Shown here: positions 35,646-44,062 of the stretch, piece by piece | How the letters are laid out: each line of letters begins with the position of its first letter | How positions within the stretch are numbered: position 1 is the first letter of the stretch | From: DASSFG01 sp035550375 | Lineage (GTDB): Bacteria > Planctomycetota > Planctomycetia > Pirellulales > JAICIG01 | Assembly (NCBI GenBank): GCA_035550375.1 | Contig: DASZPH010000060.1 | Coordinates: forward strand, 1 to 64,000 | DNA: 64,000 nt | Direction: 5' to 3' | The notes under the pieces: generated by a model | The model's input: only the letters and a program-made list of their open reading frames with translations | What the model was told of the DNA's origin: nothing | Databases searched by the model: none | Made by a program: the position numbers and the translations under genes

Positions 35646-36797
35646 GTGGAACGGATCGAACCGTCAGGTCACCTCTCCTTCGACCAACCGCCGCCCGCCC
35701 GGCGGGCGGTCAAAAGGGGCCGAAAATGGCGGAAGGTGGCGATCAGCGTGTTGCTCACCCTCGCCTTCCTGCTCGGCGTCGGCTGGCGGACCATGTTCTA
35801 CATGCCGGGAAAAAGCTTCGGCGACGAGAAGCTGCCTCCGCTGGCGGAGGTCGAATCGGCGGCCGGAAAGAGCGGCGGGCTCGCGCTCGCCGAACAACTC
35901 AAGCGCGACGTGACCAGGCTGGCGGCCGAAATCGGCCCGCGCAACCTCAGGCGCCGGGCAAACCTCGTGACCGCGGCAGAATTCGTCGAGCGCGAGCTGC
36001 AAGCCGCCGCCTACCCGGTCTTACGGCAGACGTATCAGGTCGAGGGGGTCGACTGCTGGAACGTGATCGCGGAGATCAAAGGGGCGAAGACGCCCGACGA
36101 GGTCGTCCTCGTGGGCGCCCACTACGACAGCTACGGCTCCACGCCCGGTGCCGACGACAACGCCAGCGGCACGGCGGCGTTGCTCGCCCTGGCCCGCCGC
36201 CTGGCCACGAGCCGGCCCGAAAAGACCCTGCGGTTCGTGGCCTTCACCAACGAGGAGCCGCCCTATTTCCAGAAGGCGACGATGGGGTCGCGCGTCTACG
36301 CGCGAGCCTGCCGCAAGCGAAGCGACAACTTGATTTGCGTGCTCGCCTTGGAAGCGATGGGTTATTACACCGACCAGAAAAACAGCCAGCGATATCCGCC
36401 CCCCCTGAACATGATCTACCCGTCGACGGGCAATTTCATCGGGGTCGTGGGCAACGTGGCCTCTCGTCCGCTGGTCCACCGCGTGGTGGCCTTACTGCGC
36501 AAGCACGTTGACTTTCCCAGCGAGGGAGGCGCCGTGCCGGACGCCCTGCCGGGAGTCGGCTGGTCAGACCATTGGTCGTTTTGGCAGGAGGGTTATCAGG
36601 CGGTGATGATCACCGACACCGCCCTCTACCGCAACCCGCACTATCACAAGACCACCGACACGCCCGAGAAACTGAACTACGACCATCTGGCTCGCGTGGT
36701 GGTCGGCGTGGAGGGCGTGCTGCGCGAGGTGGCGGGAGCGGCGCCGCCCGCGGAGGGCGCCTCGGCCGAGGTCCGTCAGGATGGTAAAGGTCCCTGA
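35646..36797 (+). CDS. Membrane-anchored M28-family peptidase
   Basis: 383 residues. After a basic N-terminus, one transmembrane segment (about 31-49) anchors the protein. The M28 metal motifs are all present: V-G-A-H-Y-D-S-Y-G (His, Asp; about 155-163), G-A-D-D-N-A-S-G (bridging Asp; about 167-174), F-T-N-E-E-P-P-Y-F (catalytic and metal Glu; about 200-208), an Asp in the C-terminal half and H-Y-H-K-T-T-D-T (final His). Two zinc ions are expected; family members are aminopeptidases or glutaminyl cyclases acting outside the cytoplasm. The start is GTG, with GGAG upstream. It converges on the Rrf2 gene with seven bases between them. Confidence 0.88.
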   Translation: MERIEPSGHLSFDQPPPARRAVKRGRKWRKVAISVLLTLAFLLGVGWRTMFYMPGKSFGDEKLPPLAEVESAAGKSGGLALAEQLKRDVTRLAAEIGPRNLRRRANLVTAAEFVERELQAAAYPVLRQTYQVEGVDCWNVIAEIKGAKTPDEVVLVGAHYDSYGSTPGADDNASGTAALLALARRLATSRPEKTLRFVAFTNEEPPYFQKATMGSRVYARACRKRSDNLICVLALEAMGYYTDQKNSQRYPPPLNMIYPSTGNFIGVVGNVASRPLVHRVVALLRKHVDFPSEGGAVPDALPGVGWSDHWSFWQEGYQAVMITDTALYRNPHYHKTTDTPEKLNYDHLARVVVGVEGVLREVAGAAPPAEGASAEVRQDGKGP

Positions 36798-36803
36798 CGG
36801 GCC

Positions 36804-37232
36804 TTAGATGTAATACATATTCTCGCTGGTTTGCCGGGCGCGCTCGACGAGATCGGCGAACGTGATCGATTGCAGCGCCTGGCGCTGCACGTCGGCCACT
36901 TCCTGCCAGGCTGTTTGCAGCACTTTGGCCGAGCGCGAGTCGCAGGAGGCGCTGGAGGTGATCGGCTCATCGGCCCCTTCGATGACGTTCATCACCTCGC
37001 CCAGCGAAATCTCGTCGGGCGCTTTGACGAGTTGATACCCGCCCGAGGCCCCGCGCGTGCTGGTGACGAAGCCCGCCCCCTTTAGCTGCAACAGAATCTG
37101 CACCAAAAAGCGAGAAGGGATGCCGTGCTCGTCGGCGATGGAGCGGATGCGCACCGGCTCCCCCGAACCGTAATTCTCCGCCAGCTCGAGCATGGCGATG
37201 CAGGCGTATTCCGTCTTGGCCGAGATTTTCAA
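36804..37232 (-). CDS. Rrf2-family regulator, CymR-like
   Basis: 142 residues, a typical Rrf2 length. The N-terminus M-K-I-S-A-K-T-E-Y-A and the winged-helix core I-P-S-R-F-L-V-Q-I-L-L-Q-L-K then T-R-G-A-S-G-G-Y-Q-L are diagnostic. It lacks the three-cysteine cluster of IscR; only C98 sits in that region. So it is more like CymR, which senses sulfur status through O-acetylserine and CysK. It begins with TTG. It lies 66 bases downstream of cysH on the same strand, which supports a role in sulfur assimilation control. Target binding is inferred. Confidence 0.85.
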   Translation of the reverse strand: MKISAKTEYACIAMLELAENYGSGEPVRIRSIADEHGIPSRFLVQILLQLKGAGFVTSTRGASGGYQLVKAPDEISLGEVMNVIEGADEPITSSASCDSRSAKVLQTAWQEVADVQRQALQSITFADLVERARQTSENMYYI

Positions 37233-37298
37233 GTGGATCGCGCGCCGTTCAAAAGGGAATGACGAGGGACGATCTGGCCCGCCCGCCTGTCTTTCCGC

Positions 37299-38111
37299 CT
37301 ATTTCTCTTCGCCGAGGGTGTGCAGCCCGCACTCGGTCTTGGCCGTGCCGCTCCAGCGGCCTGCCCGTTCGTCCTCGCCGAACATCACGGCCCGCGTGCA
37401 GGGCCAGCAACCGATGCTCGTGTAGCCCTGGTCGTGCAGCGGGTTGTAAGGGACTTTCTCGTCGACGATCAGCTTCCAGACCTGCTGCTTGGTCCAGTTG
37501 GCCAGCGGGCTGATCTTGATCAGGCCGAATTTTTTGTCCCAGCCCACGATGGCCGCCTTGGCGCGGTCGGCGCTCTGGTCGCGGCGGATCCCGCTCATCC
37601 AGGCCTTCATGCCGACGGCCGCCTGCTTGAGCACCGTGATCTTGCGGTCGAAGCAGCACTGGTCCGGGTTGGTCTTATATAGCGGCCCGCCATGCTGCGC
37701 CTCGTATTCGGCCACCGTCAGCTCGGGCTGCTTGAGCTCGACGACAACGCCGTATCGCTCGGCGATGCGGTCACGCAGATCGAGTGTTTCCTTGAACTGA
37801 TATCCCGTGTCGAGGTTGAACACCGGCGTCCGGGGTTCGATCTGCGCCAGCCAGTGGATGATGAGGCACCCTTCCGGCCCGAAGGCCGTGGCCATCGTGA
37901 GCTGCGGGAAAAAGTTTTGGACCGCCCAGGAAATGATTTCCGGGGGCGAAGCACCCTCCAAACGGGCGCTCTGCTCGGCCAGCCATTCGGCACTAGGGGG
38001 CCAGTTGGGAGTGCGCTCCTCGGCTCGCGGCCTGCCTGGCGCGCTGCGGCTGGCGTGCGGGAGAACGACTGATTGCGGTGGCTGAAGCGTCACAGGCATG
38101 GAGGCAAGCAT
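37299..38111 (-). CDS. cysH: Assimilatory adenylyl-sulfate reductase (CysH)
   Basis: 270 residues. The PAPS-reductase fold is shown by the substrate loop (T-A-F-G-P-E-G-C), N-L-D-T-G-Y-Q-F and G-I-R-R-D-Q-S. The paired Cys motifs (D-Q-C-C-F-D and C-W-P-C) bind a [4Fe-4S] cluster, which marks adenylyl-sulfate rather than PAPS reductases. The C-terminal E-C-G-L-H supplies the catalytic Cys. It reduces APS to sulfite in the cytoplasm using thioredoxin. It precedes the Rrf2 gene on the same strand, and a good sigma-70 promoter lies upstream. Confidence 0.93.
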   Translation of the reverse strand: MLASMPVTLQPPQSVVLPHASRSAPGRPRAEERTPNWPPSAEWLAEQSARLEGASPPEIISWAVQNFFPQLTMATAFGPEGCLIIHWLAQIEPRTPVFNLDTGYQFKETLDLRDRIAERYGVVVELKQPELTVAEYEAQHGGPLYKTNPDQCCFDRKITVLKQAAVGMKAWMSGIRRDQSADRAKAAIVGWDKKFGLIKISPLANWTKQQVWKLIVDEKVPYNPLHDQGYTSIGCWPCTRAVMFGEDERAGRWSGTAKTECGLHTLGEEK

Positions 38112-38132
38112 AAAAGTAGCGAAGGTCGTTGA

Positions 38133-38161
38133 ATGCTACTAATGTTACTTATCAAAGTCAA
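38133..38161 (-). promoter_or_regulatory. Sigma-70-like promoter for cysH
   Basis: On the minus strand TTGACT (38161-38156) and TAGCAT (38138-38133) are separated by 17 bases. The -10 lies 22 bases before the ATG at 38111. The T/A-rich sequence between them (GATAAGTAACATTAG) contrasts with the GC-rich surroundings and may include the Rrf2 operator. Confidence 0.55.
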
Positions 38162-38331
38162 CTATCTGACTACATCAGGTATCGGCTGTGAGGTTTGCCA
38201 TTCTTAAGCGGCCGGTAAGGGACAGGACGACGTTTTCTACCTAAAATCCCCCGCCACAAGCTGTTGAGGGCGTCTGGTGCCGTTGATGCCCAACGTGGTA
38301 AGTCGCTCGGCCCCTCGCTAGAATTGCCGCC

Positions 38332-39672
38332 ATGCCGATCACCGCAGCCTTGCCGAGACACGCTCTTCTCATTGCTTGCTCGATCGTTGTCTGTGCCACC
38401 GCCAATACTGGGGCTCAGCAAGCCGACCGTTGGCCGCGCTGGCGAGGCGAAACAGGTCGAGGAGTGGGTGCCGAGCGATTCAAACTCCCCGAGAGGTGGC
38501 CCGCGGCCATGACGCCGGCCTGGGAGGCGTCGCTGGGGACGGGTTGGTCGTCGCCCGTCGTCGCGGAGAACCGGGTTTTCGTCACCGACCGGGTGGACGA
38601 CACCGAGCGGGTGTTGGCGTTCGACGCCAAAACAGGCCGCGAGCTTTGGAAAGACGCCGATCCGGTCGACTTCGACCCGCACGCCGTGGGAGCCAGGCAC
38701 GGCAACGGGCCCAAGAGCACGCCGGTTCTGTTCCGGGGCAGGATTTACGCGCTAGGGATCGCCGGGAGACTTCAATGCCTCGACGCGGCGAGTGGCGAGC
38801 CGGTGTGGGAGGTGAATTATCCCGACCGGTTCGGCACCCATCAGAAGCTGCCCCGCGGCCGGGCGTATGTGAACGGCACCGACTCGGTGATCGTCCCGGT
38901 AGGCAAGGGGGAAGGTGCCCCGGTGCCGCTGTTCGGGTACACGGGTTCGTTGCTCGTGGCGGGAAACCTGGTCGTCTCCTCCGTCGGCGGCGCCAAGGGG
39001 GGCACGATCATGGCGTTTGACGCGAACACGGGCCAGGAGGTCTGGCGATCGCTGCACGATCAGGTGTCCTACTCGTCGCCGGTCGCGGCTCGACTGGCCG
39101 GCATCGAACAAGTCGTCGTCATGACCGGTCCGGAAGTGGTCGGACTGGATCTGGCGACCGGACGCAAGTTGTGGGGGCACCCGTTTCAGATCCAGTACAA
39201 CGAGAGCATCAGCACGCCCTCGGTGGCCGACCCCTACGTTGTGGTCACGGGAGACGGCCGTCCGCTCACGGCGCTCAAGGTTGAGAAGAGCGAGGGAGGC
39301 TGCTCGCTCGAGGTGGCCTGGCAGAATCGCGATTTGTCGAGCTACCTGTCGTCGATGATCATCCGCGACGGCCACGTTTACGGCATGAACGACGGCGGAG
39401 AGCTCGGCTGCGTGCGGTTGTCCGACGGCAAGACAATCTGGCTGGAAGGCCATTTCGGTTTCTACTCGACACCCGTGCTGGCGGGGAGCCGGCTGTTGTG
39501 TTTGAACGAGCGTGGCAGGTTGTTTGTGCTCGAGGCGACGCCGGCCAAATCTCCGAAAGACTTCGGCGAAACGAAATTGAGCGAGCGAGCGACCTGGAGT
39601 TCGCCCGCGCTGGCGGACGGGCGGCTCTACATCCGGGCCGACGGCCAACTGCTCGCCTTTGACCTGCCGTAG
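38332..39672 (+). CDS. Secreted PQQ-like beta-propeller protein
   Basis: 446 residues. A signal peptide (about 1-28, ending N-T-G-A-Q-Q) precedes W-P-R-W-R-G, the usual opening of planctomycete PQQ-propeller proteins. Blades repeat the motif D-A-x-T/S-G-x-x-x-W: FDAKTGRELW, LDAASGEPVW, FDANTGQEVW and LDLATGRKLW. BamB and quinoprotein dehydrogenases share this fold. I see no PQQ-ligand set or Cys pair of a dehydrogenase, so a binding or structural role is more likely. It ends eight bases before the helicase gene, so the two may share a transcript. Confidence 0.85.
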   Translation: MPITAALPRHALLIACSIVVCATANTGAQQADRWPRWRGETGRGVGAERFKLPERWPAAMTPAWEASLGTGWSSPVVAENRVFVTDRVDDTERVLAFDAKTGRELWKDADPVDFDPHAVGARHGNGPKSTPVLFRGRIYALGIAGRLQCLDAASGEPVWEVNYPDRFGTHQKLPRGRAYVNGTDSVIVPVGKGEGAPVPLFGYTGSLLVAGNLVVSSVGGAKGGTIMAFDANTGQEVWRSLHDQVSYSSPVAARLAGIEQVVVMTGPEVVGLDLATGRKLWGHPFQIQYNESISTPSVADPYVVVTGDGRPLTALKVEKSEGGCSLEVAWQNRDLSSYLSSMIIRDGHVYGMNDGGELGCVRLSDGKTIWLEGHFGFYSTPVLAGSRLLCLNERGRLFVLEATPAKSPKDFGETKLSERATWSSPALADGRLYIRADGQLLAFDLP

Positions 39673-39680
39673 GCCACTCT

Positions 39681-41942
39681 ATGCCTGCTGACAGCGGCGA
39701 CCGACAGGCAGTCAGCACCCTTGGCGAAGACGTTTTTGTCGAACTGTTCGCCCAGGTCTTTGGCATCGAGAAAGTGCAGATGCTGGCCCACGAGTACCCC
39801 GTGGAAGACATCTATGGGCGGGGTCGCTTCATCGACTACGCCATCCGAACGCCCGACGACCGCATCGCCTTTGAAATCGACGGTCTGACCTGGCATCTGC
39901 CGAGCATGATCCCGATCGAGAAATATGAGGACGATTTGCTTCGCCAGAACAGCCTGGTGCACCAGGGGTGGCGAGTCTTTCGTTGGACCGAGCGTGAGTT
40001 GATCGGCGAGCCCCAGCGCGTCAAACAGCAGCTTGCCCTGTTTCTCCGCACCATTCCCGGCCTGCTGGCCTTCGACGATTTCCTTCCCAAACAGGGAGGC
40101 GAAGTCTTTGAGTTCCATCCACATCAGCAGGAAGCGCTCGACTGGCTGGACCAGATCCGGGCCGAAGGCAAGTCGATCGGGCTGGTGACACACGCACAAG
40201 GGGCAGGCAAAACGATCGTTGCCGTTTCCGACGCACGGCGGTTGGGCGGTCGCACCCTTTTTCTGGCACACCGCCGCGAACTGGTCATCCAGGCGCACGA
40301 GAAACTCAAACAGCTCTGGCCCGACGCGACGGCCGGAATCTACATGGCGAATGTCCGCGACGACGAGAGCCACAATTTGGCCGCCTCGATTCAAAGCATC
40401 GCCGATCGCCTGGTCGATTTTTCCCCCACGGCGTTTGAGTATCTGATCATCGACGAAGCGCACCACGCCGCGGCGCCGATCTATCGACGGGTGTTGGGCT
40501 ATTTCCGCCCTCGCTTTGTGCTCGGATTGACCGCCACCCCCGACCGGGCCGACGGCCAGTCGATCCTCGACATCTTTTGCGACTGCGCCCATCGGCTGAC
40601 GCTGCGCGAGGCGATCGAAAGAGGCCAACTCGTGCCGATCCGTTGCGTGCGGGTGCGCACCAACGTCGATCTGACCCGCGTGCGGTTCAATGAAGTCCAA
40701 TACAACCGGAAAGACATCGAGGAGACGGTCGTGGTGCCGGCACGCGATCAGCTCATCGTCGACACCTACCGCAGCCACGTTCCCGGCCGGAAGGCGGTCG
40801 CCTTTTGCGTCAACGTTCGGCACGGCGAGTCGCTGGCCGACTTGTTTTGCCGCAACGGCATTGCGGCGCGCTCGGTGTCGGGCCGGATGCCTCGGAGCGA
40901 GCGAGACGAATACCTGAAGGCGTTCCGTGACGGCGAGCTTCGCGTCCTGTGCGCTTGCGACATTCTCAACGAGGGCTGGGACTGCCCCGATGTCGAGGTG
41001 TTGCTGATGGCGCGCCCCACGCTTTCCAGGGTCGTCTACCTGCAACAACTGGGGCGCGGCACGCGAAAGGCGCCCGGCAAGGAATGTCTCACCGTCTTCG
41101 ACTTCGTCGACAACTCGACGCGCTACAACCAGGCGCTGACACTCAACCGCGCCGTGGGCCAGCCAACCTACCGTCCCGGCGGACTGTTGCTGGCGCCGAA
41201 GGCTTTGCGCACGGCGGAAGAGGACGCCGTCGGCCGAGGTCAGCGGCCAACCGCGATCCTCGACATCGGGCTCTGGGCCAGAGAATACGAAGAGATCGAC
41301 CTCTTCGACTGGCAAGAGACGCTCAAGGACATGATTTCTGTGACCCAACTGGAGATCGAACTGGCGGCGCCGGAGGGGACGGTAAGGCGGGCGCTTGAAC
41401 GGGGCCTGATTGAGCCCGATCACAGGCAGTCGCTTGGGCAACGGACGTACCACTATTTCCACCGCGACCGCAGCGAAGAACTGCGGCTGGCGCTCGGCCT
41501 GCCGAGGGTGGAAGAGACGAGCATCAAGGGCCTGTTTCTCGACTACGTCGCCGACATGGACATCACCACTTCTTACAAGCCGGTGATGCTGCTGGCGATG
41601 CTCGACAGCATTTCCGAGGACGGCCGCGCCCGGATTTCGGACGTTGCCTCGAAATTCGGAGACTTCTACCGCCAGCGAAAGGGCGCCGGTCTCGTCGTCG
41701 AGCGAGCCAACTCCCGCATGGCCAACATCGAGGCGGTGGACGGCGCCCAGGCACAGCGGGTGATGCTGGAAATGCCGTTCGAGAAGTTCGAGCGCCGGCG
41801 ATACTTGATGTACGCCCGCGACTTCGCCTTCATCCGTTTCGAGCCCCGCCTCTGGCGGCAGCTCGCGCCCGACGACCTGGTACGGTTGCGGGGCGTTTGC
41901 CAGGAGAGCATCGCCAGGTACTATGAGCGGCTGGCCGAGTGA
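39681..41942 (+). CDS. Nuclease-domain SF2 helicase fusion
   Basis: 753 residues. Residues 1 to about 125 resemble Vsr/DUF559-type PD-(D/E)xK nucleases: D52, E65-I-D67-G (I-A-F-E-I-D-G) and the following D-L-L-R-Q-N-S-L-V-H-Q-G-W-R-V-F-R-W, the usual pattern of that fold. An SF2 ATPase follows: Q motif near 148, Walker A A-Q-G-A-G-K-T (172-178), D-E-A-H (258-261), T-A-T-P (284-287) and motif VI Q-L-G-R-G-T-R. The last 200 residues (Y-K-P-V-M-L-L-A-M-L-D-S-I...) form a separate helical domain. No methylase or specificity gene is adjacent. A role in DNA repair or phage defence is an inference. Confidence 0.82.
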   Translation: MPADSGDRQAVSTLGEDVFVELFAQVFGIEKVQMLAHEYPVEDIYGRGRFIDYAIRTPDDRIAFEIDGLTWHLPSMIPIEKYEDDLLRQNSLVHQGWRVFRWTERELIGEPQRVKQQLALFLRTIPGLLAFDDFLPKQGGEVFEFHPHQQEALDWLDQIRAEGKSIGLVTHAQGAGKTIVAVSDARRLGGRTLFLAHRRELVIQAHEKLKQLWPDATAGIYMANVRDDESHNLAASIQSIADRLVDFSPTAFEYLIIDEAHHAAAPIYRRVLGYFRPRFVLGLTATPDRADGQSILDIFCDCAHRLTLREAIERGQLVPIRCVRVRTNVDLTRVRFNEVQYNRKDIEETVVVPARDQLIVDTYRSHVPGRKAVAFCVNVRHGESLADLFCRNGIAARSVSGRMPRSERDEYLKAFRDGELRVLCACDILNEGWDCPDVEVLLMARPTLSRVVYLQQLGRGTRKAPGKECLTVFDFVDNSTRYNQALTLNRAVGQPTYRPGGLLLAPKALRTAEEDAVGRGQRPTAILDIGLWAREYEEIDLFDWQETLKDMISVTQLEIELAAPEGTVRRALERGLIEPDHRQSLGQRTYHYFHRDRSEELRLALGLPRVEETSIKGLFLDYVADMDITTSYKPVMLLAMLDSISEDGRARISDVASKFGDFYRQRKGAGLVVERANSRMANIEAVDGAQAQRVMLEMPFEKFERRRYLMYARDFAFIRFEPRLWRQLAPDDLVRLRGVCQESIARYYERLAE

Positions 41943-41982
41943 GGGCCGCAACGATGACCGCCAGCCAAGAGCAAAGCTCGAC

Positions 41983-42405
41983 ATGAAATCGTTTGCCACC
42001 TCGATCATGATCGACGCAACCCCAGAGAGGGTCTGGAAAGTTTTGACCGATGGTGCGGGGTGGCTGTCGTGGAACCCAACGATCGAAAAACTTGAAGGCG
42101 TCATTGCGCCCGGCGCGAAGGTGAAGGTGTACTCCAAGATCGCCCCCGGGAGAGCGTTCCTGGTCCGCGTGAGCGAGTTCGTTCCGCCGCGACTCATGGT
42201 GTGGGCGGGCGGGATGCCGCTGGGGTTGTTCAAGGGCGTGCGGACCTACACGTTGACGCCGACCGACGGCGGGGTCGAGTTTGCGATGCGGGAGGCGTTC
42301 TCCGGCCCCCTGTCTTCGCTGATCGCGCGCTCGATCCCCGATCTTCAGCCGTCCTTCGACGAGTTCGCGGCCGCGCTGAAGCGGCGGGCAGAGCAAAGGG
42401 CCTGA
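41983..42405 (+). CDS. SRPBCC-family lipid-binding-fold protein
   Basis: 140 residues. The START/SRPBCC pattern is clear: I-D-A-T-P-E-R-V-W-K-V-L-T-D near the start, W-L-S-W-N-P-T-I-E-K-L-E-G next, then alternating strands and a long C-terminal helix (L-Q-P-S-F-D-E-F-A-A-A-L-K-R-R). Such proteins bind hydrophobic ligands in a deep pocket. The ATG at 41983 begins the family core; the longer frame overlaps the helicase end and was not used. The ligand is unknown. Confidence 0.82.
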   Translation: MKSFATSIMIDATPERVWKVLTDGAGWLSWNPTIEKLEGVIAPGAKVKVYSKIAPGRAFLVRVSEFVPPRLMVWAGGMPLGLFKGVRTYTLTPTDGGVEFAMREAFSGPLSSLIARSIPDLQPSFDEFAAALKRRAEQRA

Positions 42406-42641
42406 CGCCGAATTTTACCTCTCGACGGTCGACGAAATCGCCTACGGCCGGCGTCGATCACTCGCCTTTTGGCCCAAACTGGCAGACGCTTTTCAGGAAT
42501 TTCCCCACGGGCTTTCTTTGACAGCCGGGTATGACAGTTGCTACGCTTGAATTGGCTGAGTCGGGCCAGGAACGAGTCGAGGCGACACGTCGCATTTCAC
42601 GGTCGCCGCACACCCGCACTTCTTTTAGAGGACGTTCCGCC

Positions 42642-43088
42642 ATGAACTTGCAAGAAATCCTCCGCCGTAAGGGATCGAAGGTTCATTCCATCTCACCCGA
42701 GGCCACACTCGACGACGTCGTGCAAAGGCTGGTCGAGTATAACTGTGGCTCGCTGGTGGTTTGCGAGCGACCGGGCGATGGTCGCGATGCAGGCAGGTTG
42801 ATCGGCATCGTCACCGAGCGCGATATCCTGCGGGCCTGTGCCAGCCGCCGCGGGTCGCTCGACGAGATCAAGGTGCGCGAGGCCATGTCGCGCGACCCCA
42901 TCACCGGCAGCCCGAATGACTCGATCGAAGATACGATGGGCCTGATGACCGAGCGCCGCATCCGCCATCTTCCCATCCTCGTCGACGACCAACTCGCCGG
43001 GTTGATCTCCATTGGCGACGTGGTTAAAGCCCACCACGACGAAGTGGCCATGGAAAACCACTACCTCAAGAGCTACATCCAAAGTTAG
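42642..43088 (+). CDS. CBS-pair domain protein
   Basis: 148 residues, almost entirely two CBS motifs. The first is about 12-72 (V-H-S-I-S-P-E-A-T-L-D-D-V-V, G-I-V-T-E-R-D-I-L-R). The second is about 80-140 (M-S-R-D-P-I-T-G-S-P-N-D-S-I, R-H-L-P-I-L-V-D-D-Q-L-A-G-L-I-S-I-G-D-V-V). CBS pairs bind adenosine nucleotides and act as regulatory modules. There is no attached catalytic domain. A GAGGA ribosome-binding site precedes ATG 42642, so the 37-residue extension in the longer frame is unlikely. Confidence 0.88.
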   Translation: MNLQEILRRKGSKVHSISPEATLDDVVQRLVEYNCGSLVVCERPGDGRDAGRLIGIVTERDILRACASRRGSLDEIKVREAMSRDPITGSPNDSIEDTMGLMTERRIRHLPILVDDQLAGLISIGDVVKAHHDEVAMENHYLKSYIQS

Positions 43089-43534
43089 TGTTCGCGGCAT
43101 TCCGCGACAATCGTTACTCCGATGTTCAAGCGGCGGCAGTGTGATCGCATGGCGATCGAGAGTATTGACTCTGGTTGCCTTTTTGACGGGCACCGCCAAG
43201 CGGAGTGAGTTTTTGCGCAAGAATCCCATCGAGGACGCGCACCCGATAGCAAGGCTGGACCGCACCGGCTAGCTGTCATCCAAAAAAGCGTGCCCGCAAC
43301 GCCGGGATCAACGGGATTCGGGTTGCTTGTTGGGTGTGGGCGCGTCGCGCACCGCGTGTCATGAACACTCGCACCCCCCGTAGCCGGCAGAACCGTGGAG
43401 AAACCGTCTGCGGCACGGAGTTACGACGCTGGCGACGCCCGCCGCCGGACGTTCGGGTCAAAGTTTTCGCGTTACACGACCGTCGTTGCCAGCGACTATG
43501 TTTGTGAACCGCGGTGCTTGATGAATCGTTCGAC
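43089..43534. other. Intergenic gap upstream of an ECF sigma gene
   Basis: About 440 bases between the CBS-protein gene and the sigma gene, both plus strand. No gene, RNA or clear terminator was recognised. The promoter of the sigma operon should lie near its right end. Confidence 0.4.
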
Positions 43535-44062
43535 ATGACGGATTGGGAATCGGTCGTAGGCCAACACCTGGATTTCGTGTGGCGCACCGCCTGCCGATTG
43601 GTGGGCGATGATGCCGACGCCTGGGATTGCACGCAACAAGCCTTTCTGGACGCGGTCAGGCTCGAGCGTCGCCAGGGCGTCCGCAACTGGCGTCCGCTGC
43701 TTCAGCATCTGGCCACGGCGCGGGCGCTCGACCTGCTGCGATCACGCTGTCGCGAACGCAGCCGGCGCGATCTCTCGGCCGAGCCCGCGGAGGCGGTCGG
43801 CCGCGAACCGTGTCCGTCGCAATGGAGTGAAGCGAACGAACTCGCCGAAGGATTGCGAAACGCGGTGGGACGACTGCCCCGCCGCCAGGCGGAAGTCTTT
43901 TGCTTGATCTGCTTCGAGCAGATGACGAGCGAAGAGGTGGCCGAGCGGCTGGGCATCCGCCCGACCGCCGTGCGCATGCTGCTTTCGCGTGCCCGCAAGC
44001 GGCTCGAACGGCTCCTGCAGCCGTTCGGCCCCGCGGCGGAACCGAAGGAGAGGACCCGATGA
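43535..44062 (+). CDS. ECF RNA polymerase sigma factor
   Basis: 175 residues from ATG 43535 (an in-frame GTG at 43514 could add seven). Region 2 includes D-F-V-W-R-T-A-C-R-L-V-G-D-D-A-D-A-W-D-C-T-Q-Q-A-F-L-D-A. Region 4 is L-P-R-R-Q-A-E-V-F-C-L then M-T-S-E-E-V-A-E-R-L-G-I-R-P-T-A-V-R-M-L-L-S-R. The gene's TGA overlaps the ATG of the LolA-like gene by four bases, so the two products should be made together and may work together. Confidence 0.88.
   Translation: MTDWESVVGQHLDFVWRTACRLVGDDADAWDCTQQAFLDAVRLERRQGVRNWRPLLQHLATARALDLLRSRCRERSRRDLSAEPAEAVGREPCPSQWSEANELAEGLRNAVGRLPRRQAEVFCLICFEQMTSEEVAERLGIRPTAVRMLLSRARKRLERLLQPFGPAAEPKERTR

Noticed and set aside
39627..42233. An 868-residue minus-strand frame opposite the helicase gene
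   Set aside because: The plus-strand frame has complete SF2 motifs (AQGAGKT, DEAH, TATP, QLGRGTR). The antisense frame has no recognisable motif and an Arg/Val/His-rich composition.
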